From Cubamyces lactineus (taxonomy: Eukaryota > Basidiomycota > Agaricomycetes > Polyporales > Polyporaceae), in NCBI GenBank assembly GCA_022376465.1, contig JACDTU010000001.1:1860001-1924000 (forward strand): a stretch of 64,000 nt of DNA, written 5' to 3'. Within the stretch, counting starts at the first letter, position 1. Each line of letters starts with the position of its first letter. Made by a program: the position numbers and the translations under genes. Below the pieces are notes generated by a model. The model saw only the letters and a program-made list of their open reading frames with translations. It did no database searches and was not told the origin of the DNA. Shown in pieces: positions 35,746 through 47,950 of the stretch.

Positions 35746-38700
35746 ATGGCTGCCGGTATGTATCAGCACGACAACCTGTGAAATCTGAACCAACTGTCCC
35801 TCTCCGAAGTGCCACCACGAATGAGAGCAACGAGGGGTCGAATTGTGAGGCGAGCTGCAATGCGACTAAGGTGATTGTGTCTAACCCCCAGTGACAGAAG
35901 CCCGTGAAGAAGGTATGATATGCTCTCGAGGTCCTCGAGCGCGTTATCTGACTGGGAGACGTGCCGTGCCGTAGCACGGTCCGGACATCTCTATCGACGA
36001 GACATGGGCGAAGCTGTCCAGGAACATCATAGAGATCCAGAACCACAATGCTGCCAACCTCTCCTACGAGGAAAACCACAGATACGCGTACAATATGGTC
36101 CTGTACAAGAACGGCGACAAGCTGTACGATGGCTCGAAGCAGCTCATAGCGGAGAACCTGGAGAAGCTCGCGAAGGAGTACATCATCCCTGCTTTCCCCG
36201 CCGGCGTGACGGACGACCTTGTACAAAAGAGCCAGGAAGGAGAGATGCTGCTCAAGGCTGTGAGGAAGGTCTGGGACGATCATACCTCTAGCCTGTCCAA
36301 GCTGCGAGACGTTTTGAAGTATATGGTGCGTCGCTTCAGGACTTGCAGTGGTATAAGAGTTTAAATTGCCTTCAGGACCGTGTTTACACGCAGAGCAAGG
36401 GTGTCCCCCCAATATGGGATGCTGGTTTGGAGCTCTTCATCGAACATATTATCAGACCCCCAATTGAAGATCATGTCATCTCCGCCATCCTTACGCTCAT
36501 TCAAATTGAACGTGATGGATACACCATCAACCGTTCTTCCGTCAAAGGCTGTGTGGACATCTTTCTACAGCTCATGGTCCCGGATGGCCGAGAAACAATC
36601 CCCATATACCGAAGAGACATCGAGCCTGCGGTCCTAAAGGAGAGCGAAGCTTTCTACAGACAAGAGGGAGAAAGGCTATTGGAAACGTGCGATGCTCCTG
36701 AATACCTTCGAAGGGTAGGTAGGACTAGAGTTTCATATTGAAATGTCTCATGCATTATTTCCCAGGTAGAAGCGCGTTTCCAGGAAGAGGAATCTCGATC
36801 TCATCACATTCTGTCGACGCTCACGAGTCTGCCCATGCGACATATTCTAGAGGCCCATTTGGTGTCTGCGCATCTATGGACTGTAGTCAACATGCCTAAC
36901 TCTGGCCTGGATGCTATGATAGACTCGAACAGGATTGACGACTTGGCGCGGCTATATCGGCTATTCATTCGGGTTCCTGCTGGGCTTCCCTGTCTCCGAA
37001 AATCTCTCAGAGAGACCGTGATACGCAGGGGAAAGGAGATTAACGAATCAAGTACCTCCTCTGCTACTAATGGGGCAGAATCGCAAGACGATGACGCGGC
37101 AGAAACATCGGCGAAGGGCAAGGGCAAGGCGAAAGCTCGTCCGCCAAACGCTGCGGCCCAGACAATTGCTCTCGCGTTGAAGTGGGTCCAGGATGTCTTG
37201 GACTTGAAGGACAAGTTCGACATGATTTGGAGTAAGGCGTTCCAAAGCGACCGTGAGCTCGAGAGCGGGCTGAACGAAGTAGGTACTCTCGCAAGCTGAT
37301 ACGCGTCCCATGCCAACTGTTCCTCCAGGCGTTTGAAACCTTCATTAACCTCAACGAGAAGGCCCCTGAGTACATCTCCTTGTTCATTGATGATAACCTC
37401 AAGAAGGGTCTGAAAGGAGTACGTTTATACCATATTAATGCGCATATTTAGACCTGACGACCCCGCAGAAATCAGATACCGAGGTTGACATCGTACTGGA
37501 CAAGACGATCACCGTCTTCAGGTTTGTTACCGACAAGGACGTCTTCGAGCGATATTACAAGGGTCATTTGGCCAAACGTCTGCTCTTGGGCCGCTCGGTG
37601 TCTGACGATGCGGAGCGCGGCATGCTAGCTAAACTCAAGGTAGAATGCGGGTACCAGTTCACGCAGAAGCTCGAGGGCATGTTCCACGACATGAAGATCT
37701 CGGCGGAGACGATGCAAGCCTACCGGGACCATCTTGCCAGGAACGCCATTGTACGAAACTGTGCTATTGCGAGCAGAGAGCATCTCTGACCACGCTTCTA
37801 TAGGAACCAGAAATCGAGCTGTCCGTGATTGTCATGACCTCTACCTTCTGGCCCATGTCGCATTCAGCGGCATCCTGCACGTTCCCTGCGCAGCTCATCA
37901 CCGCTTCCAAAGCTTTCGAGCGCTTCTACCTTTCTCGACATTCCGGTCGACGCTTGACTTGGCAGCCTTCCCTAGGCAATGCGGATGTTCGAGTCCAATT
38001 CAAATCAAGGAAGCACGATCTCAATGTGTCGACCTTTGCGCTTGTCGTCCTGCTGCTCTTTGAGGACCTCTTGGATGATCAATTCCTCACCTACCAGGTT
38101 CGTTCTAACCGTAAATGAACCGGTCAATACTCGTGCCTGATGCTCGTCATCTGCAGGAAATCAAGGATGCTACCGGTATCCCCGACACGGAGCTCAAGCG
38201 CCAGCTCCAGTCCCTCGCATGTGCCAAGTACAAGATTTTGAAAAAGCACCCACCTGGTCGCGAAGTCGGCGAAAGCGACTCGTTCTCGTTCAACGTAGAT
38301 TTCTCCGCGCCATTGCAAAAGATCAAGATCAGCACCATCGCGTCACGCGTGGAGAACACGGAGGAACGCAAGGAGACCAAGGACCGTATTGACGAGGAGC
38401 GGCGGCATCAGACCGAGGTCCGTACAGCCTATACTCGTATACTGGTATACTGATTCAGGTGTATTCCATGTCACTAGGCTTGCATTGTGCGGATTATGAA
38501 GGACAGGAAACACATGACGCATAACGACCTGGTCAACGAGGTGACGCGCCAGCTAGCGAGCCGCTTCCAGCCCAATCCCATGGCGATCAAGAAACGCATA
38601 GAGGGCCTTATCGAGGTGCGTGTGCCTTCCAAGTGCGCATACGCATATACTGACGTGGACCCGTAACAGCGCGAGTATCTGGAGCGTTGCGAGGACCGCA

Positions 38701-38781
38701 AGTCTTACAACTACCTGGTATGTCTCCCGTGTCCGGCCTTGGCGTGTAACCGGATTGCTGACCTGTCGGTGTTAGGCATGA
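35746..38781 (+). CDS. CUL3: Cullin-3, scaffold of BTB-type ubiquitin ligases
   Basis: From [20 protein letters not shown] (exon at about 35971) the protein matches cullin-3: [60 protein letters not shown], the cullin-homology block [18 protein letters not shown], and [18 protein letters not shown]. The neddylation site lies in [20 protein letters not shown] and the C-terminus is [18 protein letters not shown] Lys/Gly insert ([18 protein letters not shown]) interrupts the middle. About 780 residues in some twelve exons. CUL3 binds BTB adaptors and RBX1. The first coding bases are unresolved: ATG GCT GCC G at 35746 and a small exon ending CCCGTGAAGAAG do not join in frame with any splice pair I can find. 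Confidence 0.9.
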
Positions 38782-38965
38782 TTGGACATGTACAACTGCA
38801 TCTGTATTATCATTGTACCCTCACTTGTTATTCGCATTGTGGTCGTGTCCGGGTGTGACCCTGAGTCCGTGCTTCGCCGCATATAGTTTGCTTGGTATCC
38901 GATAGCGAATAAGATTAGTCTCTGGTGCGGTAAACACCATGGATATACTCTACAGCCCTGTAATT
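38782..38965. other. Short convergent spacer
   Basis: 184 bp between the cullin-3 and DnaJ stop codons; 3' UTRs probably overlap. Confidence 0.5.
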
Positions 38966-40408
38966 CTATAGCTCGTCCTTGGAATGTGCGCTGTCCGGAT
39001 GGAAGGCATGTAGTAGGCCTAACCCAGGAGATGAGTACGGAGAGCACGGCAGGGCTTAAGAGCATACACTCACGTTTCCTGGTCTCTGGAGATATCTCCG
39101 AGGGAAGGACAACGTTGTACTCGACATACAGGTCGCCATAGCCCGTCCCTTCGAAGATGGGCATGCCCTCTCCCTTGATTGTTTGCACATAACCTGTGTA
39201 CTCGTTAAGCTTGACAGAAGCGTCGGAAGGACATCATCGGTACTCACCTGGTTGTGTAACGCCGTGCCTCTTCAGTTCTACAATATGTCCGTCCAGATGT
39301 GTCAAGTTCCTCTCGAAGCCCAATAATGCCTAGGCACAGGGTGTAAGCATGCGTCCACAGCCGACAGAAAAGAAACGCACCTCTTCCACTCCGATAGTCT
39401 CCTTCCAGTATAATCCGCTCTCCTTCCTACGCCAGCCACCACGCTCCTTCTTGCTACGGATCCTGAGCACGACATCTCCGGGCTCCCAATCTGGGCTCTC
39501 GTCAGACTCGCCCTCGAACACGACCTCGTGACCCTCCGGCGCCCCCCTGGGTACCTCGAGCGTGTAGTGCTGTGTGTGGTCCATGACCTTGTTCCCCTGG
39601 CAGTGCGGACACTTGCGCCCGATGACCTTCCCGCGCCCGCCGCACTCGTTGCACGTCACCTGGCTCTGGGTGAACATACCCGGCATGATCTGCTGGCGGA
39701 CGATCCGCACGCCGGAGCCACCGCACGCAGAGCATGTGTGGATGTCGTCCGACGACGCGGCGCCCGTCCCGCGGCAGTGGTCGCAGAGGATGCGCTTCTT
39801 GATCATGAAGTCGATGCTTGCGCCAGTGTAGATGTCCGCAAGCGAGACCTCGAACTCGCTCACTGAGGTGGGCCCGCGGCGGACCTGTTGGCCGTGGTGG
39901 TGACCGCCCCCGAAGAAGCTCTGGAACACGTCGAAGGGGTTCGCGTAGTGCTGTTGGCCGCCCTCGTGTGCGCGCAGGCCCTCTTCCCCATGTCGGTCGT
40001 ATATTTGCCGCTTGGTCGGATCAGACAGTACTTCGTAGGCTAGAAGAACGTGAGATAATGTCGACAAGATGGCTCGAGTGAGGGCGTACCGTGAGCGATC
40101 TCCACAAACTTCTCTTCTGCACCTGGTTCCTTGTTCTTGTCCGGATGGTACTTGCGACTGCATGTCGTAGTGAGCAAACACACGGTTGTAAGTGCAGAGC
40201 ATGACGTACCTGAGTCTTTTGTAGGCCTTTCTGATGTCCTGCTCAGAGGCTGATTTGGAGACTACACAACAGACGTCAGTCAGAGACATTCTGAGGCCAG
40301 GGGGCTGCGCGCCTTGGACTAACGCTCTAGGACTTTGTAGAGGTCGGCCGCGTGTACGAGCAGCGCCGCTAGCAGCACCACCAGAAACAGGAATACTGGA
40401 GAGCCCAT
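38966..40408 (-). CDS. SCJ1: ER-lumenal DnaJ co-chaperone with KDEL signal (SCJ1-type)
   Basis: The ATG at 40408 starts a signal peptide (MGSPVFLFLVVLLAALLVHA) and then a J domain (ADLYKVLELSKSASEQDIRK ... SRKYHPDKNKEPGAEEKFVE) with the HPD motif. A Gly/Phe-rich linker with FQSFFGGGHHHG and four zinc motifs follow: CDHCRGTG, CSACGGSG, CNECGGRG, CPHCQGN. The C-terminal substrate domains include HYTLEVPRGAPEGHEVVFEG and GVTQPGYVQTIKGEGMPIFE. Choosing the acceptor TTAG for the last exon gives HPDSAHSKDEL and a stop; the alternative reading loses this end. It is an HSP40 for BiP/Kar2 in protein folding and degradation. ER retrieval by KDEL matches yeast Scj1. Confidence 0.92.
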
Positions 40409-40706
40409 GCCGAATTAACGGGACGGGAGGGGGAGGATGGTAGGAAAGTGGCTGAGTGTGTTAGGAAGAGCACGAGTCGTCTGCACTTGGCGAGCACTCC
40501 TTCCCGATTTCGATCTGACACGTAGCCTGGACCACGTGCTACGAGCCGAGGGCGGGGTAGACCTAACCCTGTTCTAGGGTCTTTGTGTCACTGGGGGTTC
40601 CGTGTCGGTTTGGGCGCCACAATGCGCAACTGCCGCTAGTGCCCGGACCATCACACTCGGAGTTGCCGGACTCCAGTCGCTCTCTTTGCGGTTTACCTGA
40701 GCTACT
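40409..40706. other. Divergent promoter, DnaJ / mitochondrial orphan
   Basis: 298 bp between divergent starts. No further feature. Confidence 0.4.
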
Positions 40707-42546
40707 ATGCTAAACTCATGTCGACTGTCTGCACGGAGGCTTGTCAAGACTGGGTCAAAATGTAGCAAGACAAGCTATAGGTCCTACTCCGACAAAGTCA
40801 GAGGTTGTCCACATCGGCCGCTTGCTCTCGTCCGACCCTAACGCTACTCTTCGCTCGCAGCCTTCCCGTTCGGGGTCTCCAAAGAAAAGGCCATTGCAGA
40901 CCTCAGTCTGAGTGTCTCTATGTATACGGGAAATGAAGTCATCGGCACTTTCCTCCGCTCCGTCTTCCCCAGCCTCAACTTGCAGGCCCTCCGGCCCACT
41001 CGCGTATTACCGACCTACATACCGACGTGGATCATCGATGCGGAGCTCGAGGCGACTGTGTGGACAAAGAAACGAGACACGGATGACCATCATAGCAAAG
41101 TACGTGCCACGCACCTTACTTTGTAGCACGTCGGGTCATTAACGCTGTATGTGCAGGAGACCGCTCTCGTCCAGTTCGGTCATTCGTGAGTTCCCTCTAC
41201 TTCCCTACATATTCTGTGGCATCTCATGCTTTGCTTTGTACTGTAGGGATATGCCAGGTCAGCTGATATTTCCTCGCCTTGGCTCTCCTCTGAGCGGTTC
41301 ATGACAGGTTTCGTGTTTCCGCCATTATCCACCCTCAGTCTAATGACGCCTAATCTACTCAACGTCGACACGGTCCCGTGGTCGGAGGATTTACGCAAGC
41401 ATGAGGGCGACGACGTGCTTTGCCTGCCATACAGTATAATGCCGTTCCAGCTCCCAGACCTTGCCCGCTCTCTCTCGGTGCCTAACTCCAATATCGCGCG
41501 TGTACTCCGGCTCGAGCCATCTTCACTAAAGGAGAACATGGTGAGGCAATTAGCGTATCACAGCCGTTACGAGACTACGGCGACTGATATGGATCAGCTG
41601 GCAGCATACCCTGTGCTCATCCCAGTCTACCTTGCGCAATACAGCGTCGAGGAACTTAGCGACGACACCACGCACACCCTCAGCGCCTTCATCGAAGCCG
41701 GATTCCCCGGAGTAAGCATACACATCCATTCCATTGTCTCGGCGTGGCGCTCACGTCGCGTTGTCTGCGCAGGGCCGTTCCGTGGTAGAAGTACTTCCCG
41801 GCGTCGAGACGTTCTTCAAAACGTTCAACATCCCCGTACCGCCGCTCTTCATCCGCGGCCCGCACATGGCCCTTATCAAGTCCTTCGCGACCGTGCGGAG
41901 CATGATTGGGCGGAACATCACCCTCCAGCACCGCATGCTCGTCGAGAGGTGGGTCAACCGCGCAATGCGCGAGGACACGGCGCTGCAGGCGTACCGCGAT
42001 CGTTTCTTTGGTGTGTCCGAGGCGGAGGCGGCGCGCAAGATCGGCACGAGCTGGTCGGACCCGCGCATCCGCCCGTTCGTGAAGGATGAGCGCGCGGCCA
42101 ACTGGCAGTGGCTCCAGGACGGGTCCGATCTGTATCTGCTCAGGGCGATGCTGCAGGTATACAACAATAAGCGCGAGGTGCGTCCACTGCCAATGACGGC
42201 GCGGCGTCTGTCGCGGCGGTTCACTATTGTGCTGCACACTCTATCAACGGTGCTGACGGTGGCGTGACATTTGTGCTGTGATGTTTAGGCCGCGCAGAGC
42301 CAGCAGGGCTCGGAGGAGGAAGGACAAACACCGTCCGTGCCAGAGCAAGACGTCACCTGGGTCAAGCAGCAGATCGAGGCGTTGGAGAAGGCGCGCGAGG
42401 AGAAAAAGCCGGCGTGGCTGTCCGACTATGAGCTCCAACAGCGCCTACTTCTAGATCCCTCATCTGCGCCTGCTGCGACATCTCCAGAAGCGTCTCCTGG
42501 AGCCGCTGTCCAGGATGCTTCGCGAAGTTCACATATACCATCATGA
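40707..42546 (+). CDS. Orphan mitochondrial protein, unrecognised
   Basis: The ATG at 40707 encodes MLNSCRLSARRLVKTGSKCS, an Arg/Lys/Ser-rich leader without acids, typical of mitochondrial import; an intron ending CTCGCAG at about 40859 joins it to AFPFGVSKEKAIADLSLS. Exon 3 is 29 nt (41157-41185) and exon 4 is only 11 nt (41247-41257), rebuilding HSDMPGFVFPPLSTL. The body has ordered blocks (LPTYIPTWIIDAELEATVWT, CLPYSIMPFQLPDLARSL, AAYPVLIPVYLAQYSVEEL, GPHMALIKSFATVRSMIGRN) and ends in a disordered tail. The residue pattern is protein-like throughout, but I know no family with these blocks. Likely a conserved fungal protein of the mitochondrial matrix or inner membrane. Confidence 0.75.
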
Positions 42547-42931
42547 TTCATAGATGTAGTGCCGTCGGGCGACTATAGACGTGTGTTCTCCGCTATCGGA
42601 ACATAAGGCTGACGCGACGCTTCGGTCGGCGGCGTTGGTTAAGATTCGCATCGCACTACGGTGCTGACACAGTGCGTCGATGGTCCATGTCCAGCGGTGG
42701 CAGGAGTCCGACTTGTCCTTCTGCGCACCAGATGTGGGGTGATGCGGTACAGTACAATACAATGCGGTACCTAGTACAATCGTGTGCATTTGATCTGCCC
42801 TCGCGGGGCGGATTCCTTGCGACCGCGCGTGACATGGCATATCTGATAAGTTAAATTCTGCGCATTCGAATGAATGTCCGAAGCAGCACACTGCGGCCGC
42901 ACTGGTGCGGCATAGGCGAGACGTCAGTGAG
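42547..42931. other. Convergent intergenic region
   Basis: 3' UTRs of the mitochondrial orphan and the glucanase. Nothing else seen. Confidence 0.4.
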
Positions 42932-44971
42932 CTAGTTGCAGATGTCAGGGTACATCCTGTCCGTAGGGTCCTGGGGGATCCAGCCCCCTTCCAGCCCTTT
43001 CTGGTAGCTCCACTCGTCCGCGTTCTCGGCCTAGCCGCAGAATCGTGCGTAAGCACAACACAGATGGGCAGCGTTCGAGCGAGCAAGCGACTGCCTCGAA
43101 CGGTATGACATGCCGGACGTACCTTCCACGTCCAGAATATCCAGCCCTGAACAGCCTCCCCAATTGCGACCTGTGATTCCCAATACCTGATAACCCAAAG
43201 TTCACGTGTCAGCGTTGTTGGGAAAATATTCTGGGCTTTTTGGGTGCTGCGGGTGGAAGCGCCATGCCACTTACTTCCGGAGGAAGGTCTTGTATTCGTC
43301 GCTCCAGGTTGATGAATCGCCCGTGTATCCGTCGCAGCTGCCAAACACCTGCTGGCCGGAGCCCGGCTGGTACGTGCCGTCCCAGCGTGCGCCGACACCG
43401 CGGCCGTTGAGCCACTTTGCGCAGTCGGTGATGGCGTTCGACCATTCGCCGCTAACGGTGTAGAGGTTCGAGTCCGCGTACGCCTGGAGCGTGCTGAGCA
43501 CTTGACACGAGGACTGTGACGCACAGCACATCGTATAAACGGATTGAAACGGGAAGCGCAGTGCGTCAGCAGAGGTGAGGGGGGAGGGGATAGGAAGGAG
43601 ACGTACGTTGATGTGGTCGTCTTCTGAGAAGCCGAGCTGATTGTAGTTGAATACCTGGTACTCATGCTACCCGTACGAGCAGGATCGAGGACGGTCTGTC
43701 AACGACACACCAGCGACAGCGAAGAGAAAGACAAAAAACTCACGTAGTCCATGAGAACGCCATGCGCCGAGGGAGCTGTCAGGAAGCCGTCCCAGTTCTG
43801 CGGAGAAATTTGCTTGATGCAACCACAATGAAGACAAACCACAGGTCAGATAGACGTACCCCGACACCCAGGAAAGCGTCCCCGATCATGACATTGAGCG
43901 ATGCGCCCGCGACATCGCGGACGGCCTGGTATGCATCCTGCCAATAACTGCCAATCACACCATTTATGTCACTCTGGTAGCCTGCAGGTTCGTTCAGTAG
44001 CTCGAGCACGTCGATCATTCCCCCGATTTGGTCTGCCATGAAGCGGATGATGTCGAGCGTGCGGTTCACGTTAGAGCCTTGCGCCCAGTTCGCAGATCCG
44101 CGCCGGCCAGAGTTGTCGTAGCCATTCTGGGAACCCGGGGCACCGTGGAGGTCAAGTATGACGTGGATAGAGTGTTTCCTTGCCCAGCCGAGTGCGCGGA
44201 GGAGGTACGGCCAAGCGCCAGCGACGTAGGGCGAGACGGAAGTGGTGTAGTTGGTGTAGTCGGACGTGATAGGGACGGACCAGTAGCCAATTTGCATGCT
44301 ACAGAAACGGATGTAAGCGTTTGATAGTGGCGGGGATATACGCCGTGGAAGGGGATGAGAAGGAATGCACATTGACTGACCGGACATGGTTCAGACCGGC
44401 GGCCTTGATTGCGACGAAGTCGTCTTCGGTAATCCAAGTATCCCAGTGGTTCTGCAGGACATCTAGAGCGTAGTCGGAGTCTAGCATCTGGCCAAATGTG
44501 TACTCGTCGATGATGTCGGAATTGTTGGTGCTCTCGAATATGCTAGGCGTTATCCATGGCTGAAGCTTGTTTAGGCGACGGTCATACAGCATGTTCTATG
44601 GAAGCACCTACTTCAAGGACAAACCAACCACCCCTGCAGCAGATTAGACACATACAATTGCATGAGATGGAACGCAAAACTCACAGATTCACTCCACGAA
44701 TGGTATCCTTGCCATAGTTGAACGGAGTAGGGGAAGGAATAGCAGAAGAAGACGAGGTGGCCGTCTGAGAAGGTTGCTGAGAGCTGCTACTGCTTGTAGC
44801 TTGGCCATCACTTCCTGCACTAAAAGGAGCTTGTGGGGTCATCGCTAAGCGGGCTTGCTGTTTCGGTACCAAGCGACATTGTTGAGCACAGCGACCAAGC
44901 GCGCATAGTAAGAGGACCGCGAGAAGAGATGGAGAAAGCCGTGTAGAGCAGAAAGGGAAGGTTAAGCGCAT
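42932..44971 (-). CDS. Exo-beta-1,3-glucanase, glycoside hydrolase family 5
   Basis: The ATG at 44971 gives a signal peptide ([20 protein letters not shown]) and a Ser-rich linker. The catalytic domain opens [20 protein letters not shown], then [32 protein letters not shown], the acid/base Glu in [13 protein letters not shown] and the nucleophile Glu in [30 protein letters not shown] and [14 protein letters not shown] close the barrel; the end is DRMYPDICN. At least eight introns. This is the EXG1-type layout: it trims glucose from beta-1,3-glucan in the cell wall during growth or reserve use. The long Ser/Pro linker before the domain suggests heavy O-mannosylation. Confidence 0.93.
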
Positions 44972-45947
44972 CTTCACGACATGTGCGGAGGGTGAGGGTG
45001 AGAAAGAGAGTGGCTATATGCGCTCCCTCGACGCTCTCCGCGTGGTACAGGCCGCGGACCGCGACGAGGCACGGTAATCAAGCAAAGCGTCTGTGCTGTA
45101 CGAGGTGCATGGCGGAAGGCACGAGCCAAGTTCCCCACACGCGGCTCCTTCGCGCCGGTGGTTGGGCGCTTATATCAGCCAGTGATCGAGCGATCAAACG
45201 TCTTTAAACTCCGCTTCTCAGCCTACTCTCTACTAGTATACTCGTCCTCTGTTCCTCTTCATCCACCTCGTGTAGTACAGTCTTGGCTGTATACGTACTC
45301 AAAATATGACCGGTTACAGCATACAGGTATGCCGACAACCCGTATTCACCACAACATACATCCAGTTCCCCATGATCGTGGCTCGGAGGTCGATACGCCA
45401 TAGATCGACCCTAGTCAACACTCGTACTCGTCCCGATCCCGATCGCCTTGCAAACAACTAGCACAGCGTCTGCAGGCCCTGGTGTGGTTCTTTGTTGGAC
45501 TAGGTTCGTACATCAGCATAGACATGCATTTCTTGTTGTCGCATGACACTTATTTTCATGATCGTATCCCAGCTCGGAGCCGACAGTACGCCTCCACACT
45601 CAAGGCAGCCAATTCTAATGTGTGCCTAAAGCAGCCTAGTGAGGTGGATTCGACATACACCTCTTACGCTCAAAATCATAAGACTATCAACGTTCGGCTG
45701 ACTAAATCACCGAGCTGCGGTCCATGAACCGTCGCTCTTCTCACGGATGTTACACAGTAACCCTGGTGAGTACAATGGCATTGCGAAGGAGAACAGCAAT
45801 CGCCTAATTCCCTTTTTCACAATTCGCGTCGTTGACCTGCATTACGGATGTGGTGTCGCGACATTAATCAAGCATGCGACTACTAACAAACAAGACGACC
45901 AACTATATACAATACTGTTACATAGGAACGAAGGGACGCGTCGGCTC
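44972..45947. other. Gene-poor stretch before the small-gene array
   Basis: Contains the glucanase promoter side (a weak TATA-like sequence near 45013). Beyond that no feature I can support. Confidence 0.4.
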
Positions 45948-46490
45948 TCACTGGACTGGGCGCACGTCGGCTTCCACGAAGCGTTTACGCGCTACAGAGC
46001 CGTCTGCTTCGTAGTAGTCGACCACCACAACGCAGCACTGGAACAGCTGCGCCCGCGGCCAAAAATTAGCGGACGCTTCGTTCGACGCTGTCGTGGGATC
46101 GTACCACACTGAAGACCGATCCTTGGACGACGGTCCCGGGGACCCACGTATGGGCGTGGTATCGGACATACACAAGCTGGTTCTGTTGGCGGCGAGACGC
46201 TCATCAGAACCGGCCCCTCGTAGTCAAGAACAACAATGTCGCCTACCACTTGCTGCAGAAGCACGCTTCGTGTCAACGCGTGCCAGGCAAGGGTGCGGAA
46301 CACAACTACAGACTCACATAGCTATCGGACGCGGCCCCGGCAGCTGGCGTAGCGGCGCGCTGTTCGTCGCCCTGTAATCACGGTAAGCACACCTTCTCTG
46401 GCATTCAGAAGGTGCACTCGCGTTGGATGGGAGCGCCCTTGGCGCGTGACGCTGGCTGCTTGCGGACGTGGGGTATGATGCTCTAGCCAT
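45948..46490 (-). pseudogene. Small Tudor-like family member, copy 1 (probably frame-damaged)
   Basis: Copy 1 of the unnamed array family. TATATAAA at 46644-46651 precedes the ATG at 46490 (MARASYPTSASSQRHAPRAL). The second coding block reads GDEQRAATPAAGAASDSY; the 6-nt exon CAAGTG is at 46247-46252; the last two exons give NQLVYVRYHAHTWVPGTVVQ plus GSVFSV and VVVVDYYEADGSVARKRFVE, ending ADVRPVQ. All later junctions are phase 0, as in the other copies. Between exons 1 and 2, however, no GT donor gives a phase-0 junction: the usable donors shift frame or leave a 21-nt intron. So either intron 1 is unusual or the copy is broken. The two barrel exons remain intact. Confidence 0.5.
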
Positions 46491-46643
46491 GGCTAGCAGA
46501 ATAATATGGCTGGATAGATCCGGCAGGAGGAGGTACTGGGGAGCGCGAGGCTTTGAGAGCTGTGAGAAGGGGCTGAGTTGCAGCCGTAGCAGAGTGGAAG
46601 CGGAGCCGGTACTTGTGGAGGAGAGTGCTAAGGAGACAGCAGG

Positions 46644-46651
46644 TTTATATA
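46644..46651 (-). promoter_or_regulatory. TATA box of array copy 1
   Basis: TATATAAA on the minus strand, about 155 bp before the ATG at 46490. Confidence 0.4.
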
Positions 46652-47559
46652 CGCTTGGCAGGCCAACCGGGGGAACGAGTCTGAGCGTCTGAACGACGTT
46701 GATGGTCATGACCACCCGCGGTGGGCTCAGCTGGCTGCGGACTGTATATTACTACGGAACGCATCATAGGCTTTGGTTATGAATTCCGCATGTACTCGTT
46801 AGATAGATGCGGCCGACGTATATGTGGTTGCATGCACAACGTGCGGCGCCTAGATCCACCTAGTACACGCAGATTTCTGGCGCGATTGAGCGGTGAACCC
46901 TGCTTCCCTGTCACGACTGGTCACCGGGCTCGGTGCTGACTACTCAATAATGCGCTTCATCCGAACGCCAGCATAGGTTTGGACGAGGACCCCGAGTCCC
47001 AGTCGACCGCGGTGTTACGCCTCGGGACGATTCCTTCAACCGAACTGGCGGCTGTCAGACGAAGGGGGAGTCTAGTTTACGGAAGTTGAAGATGATTCTT
47101 CCTTACTGTAGGTATCGCGTTCCAAATGTCAATCCGCATCTGTCACATTGACATCAAGCTTCTCAGGCTACCCGCGCAGCTGTACATAGCAAAGCTACTC
47201 TTTCAGCCTCGGCGGCGGCGGCTCCCTAGAAGGGAAAAGATGTTGAAAATCTATGCGCCTCTGACAACCACCAATAGGAAGACGTTACTCCGCCAACTGG
47301 CAGTTCTGGGAGTGTGACATGATAGCTCAGGTCAGCTCGCGCCAGTATTCGTGCGAGAAAAGCTTACCTCGGGCGTCCGAGGCCAACCCGTATCTTCGCT
47401 GATCGTCGGCCCGTTCAAGCGTTGAGAGTCGACAGGTGGTTGGCGTCGCAGCACAGAAGTTCCGTGCAGTGTGACCAGTACAGCACTCACTTCTCAACGT
47501 GCCACCATAGGAAGCAGGGGTGCATTGTAGTCATTGCTATTCAAGGGATCTACAAAGAG
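46652..47559. other. Gene-poor spacer in the array region
   Basis: About 0.9 kb with no recognisable gene. Frames are short and carry no family motif. Confidence 0.35.
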
Positions 47560-47950
47560 ATTCCAACCCTATTCTGAGTTGTTGAGAGTGTTGTGCCTGC
47601 TCCGCCGTCGGCGCCCTGTTGAACGTGCCAGCGCGTGATGGCGTCTTCTGATTATAATAGCTCTTCCCTGAGCTTCCGCGAAGTAAGATGATGGCCATTT
47701 CAAGCAGCCGCGTATTGGAAAAGCTGCAGTGACTGGCCGCAACAAGATGCGTCGAGTAGTTGATGAGTTATCAGCGGAGATCGCTAACCCCATTCGAGGT
47801 TCTGTAAGAGATGGAATGTATGTCAACACCGAGAACACGGAACCTCTACGTTGGCATTTGTAGTTCGTCCGGGTTAGCTGCGGGGAGCGTTTAGCATAAG
47901 TTCCCAATAGCATTCCAATTTATGCGGCGATTCCGAAGATAGCTGAACGA
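47560..47950 (-). pseudogene. Decayed relative of the small Tudor-like family
   Basis: Minus-strand sequence aligns loosely with copy 1: GGTTCCGTGTTCTCGGTG (GSVFSV) near 47838-47860, and after a CACTGCAG acceptor-like site CTTTTCCAATACGCGGC, then TTACTTCGCGGAAGCTCAGG in place of the YYEADGS segment. Stops and shifts break every frame. I read it as a relic, not a gene. Confidence 0.35.

Noticed and set aside
38772..39188. Read-through frame at the 3' end of the DnaJ gene
   Set aside because: It results from not splicing the last intron; the spliced form ends exactly in KDEL and a stop.
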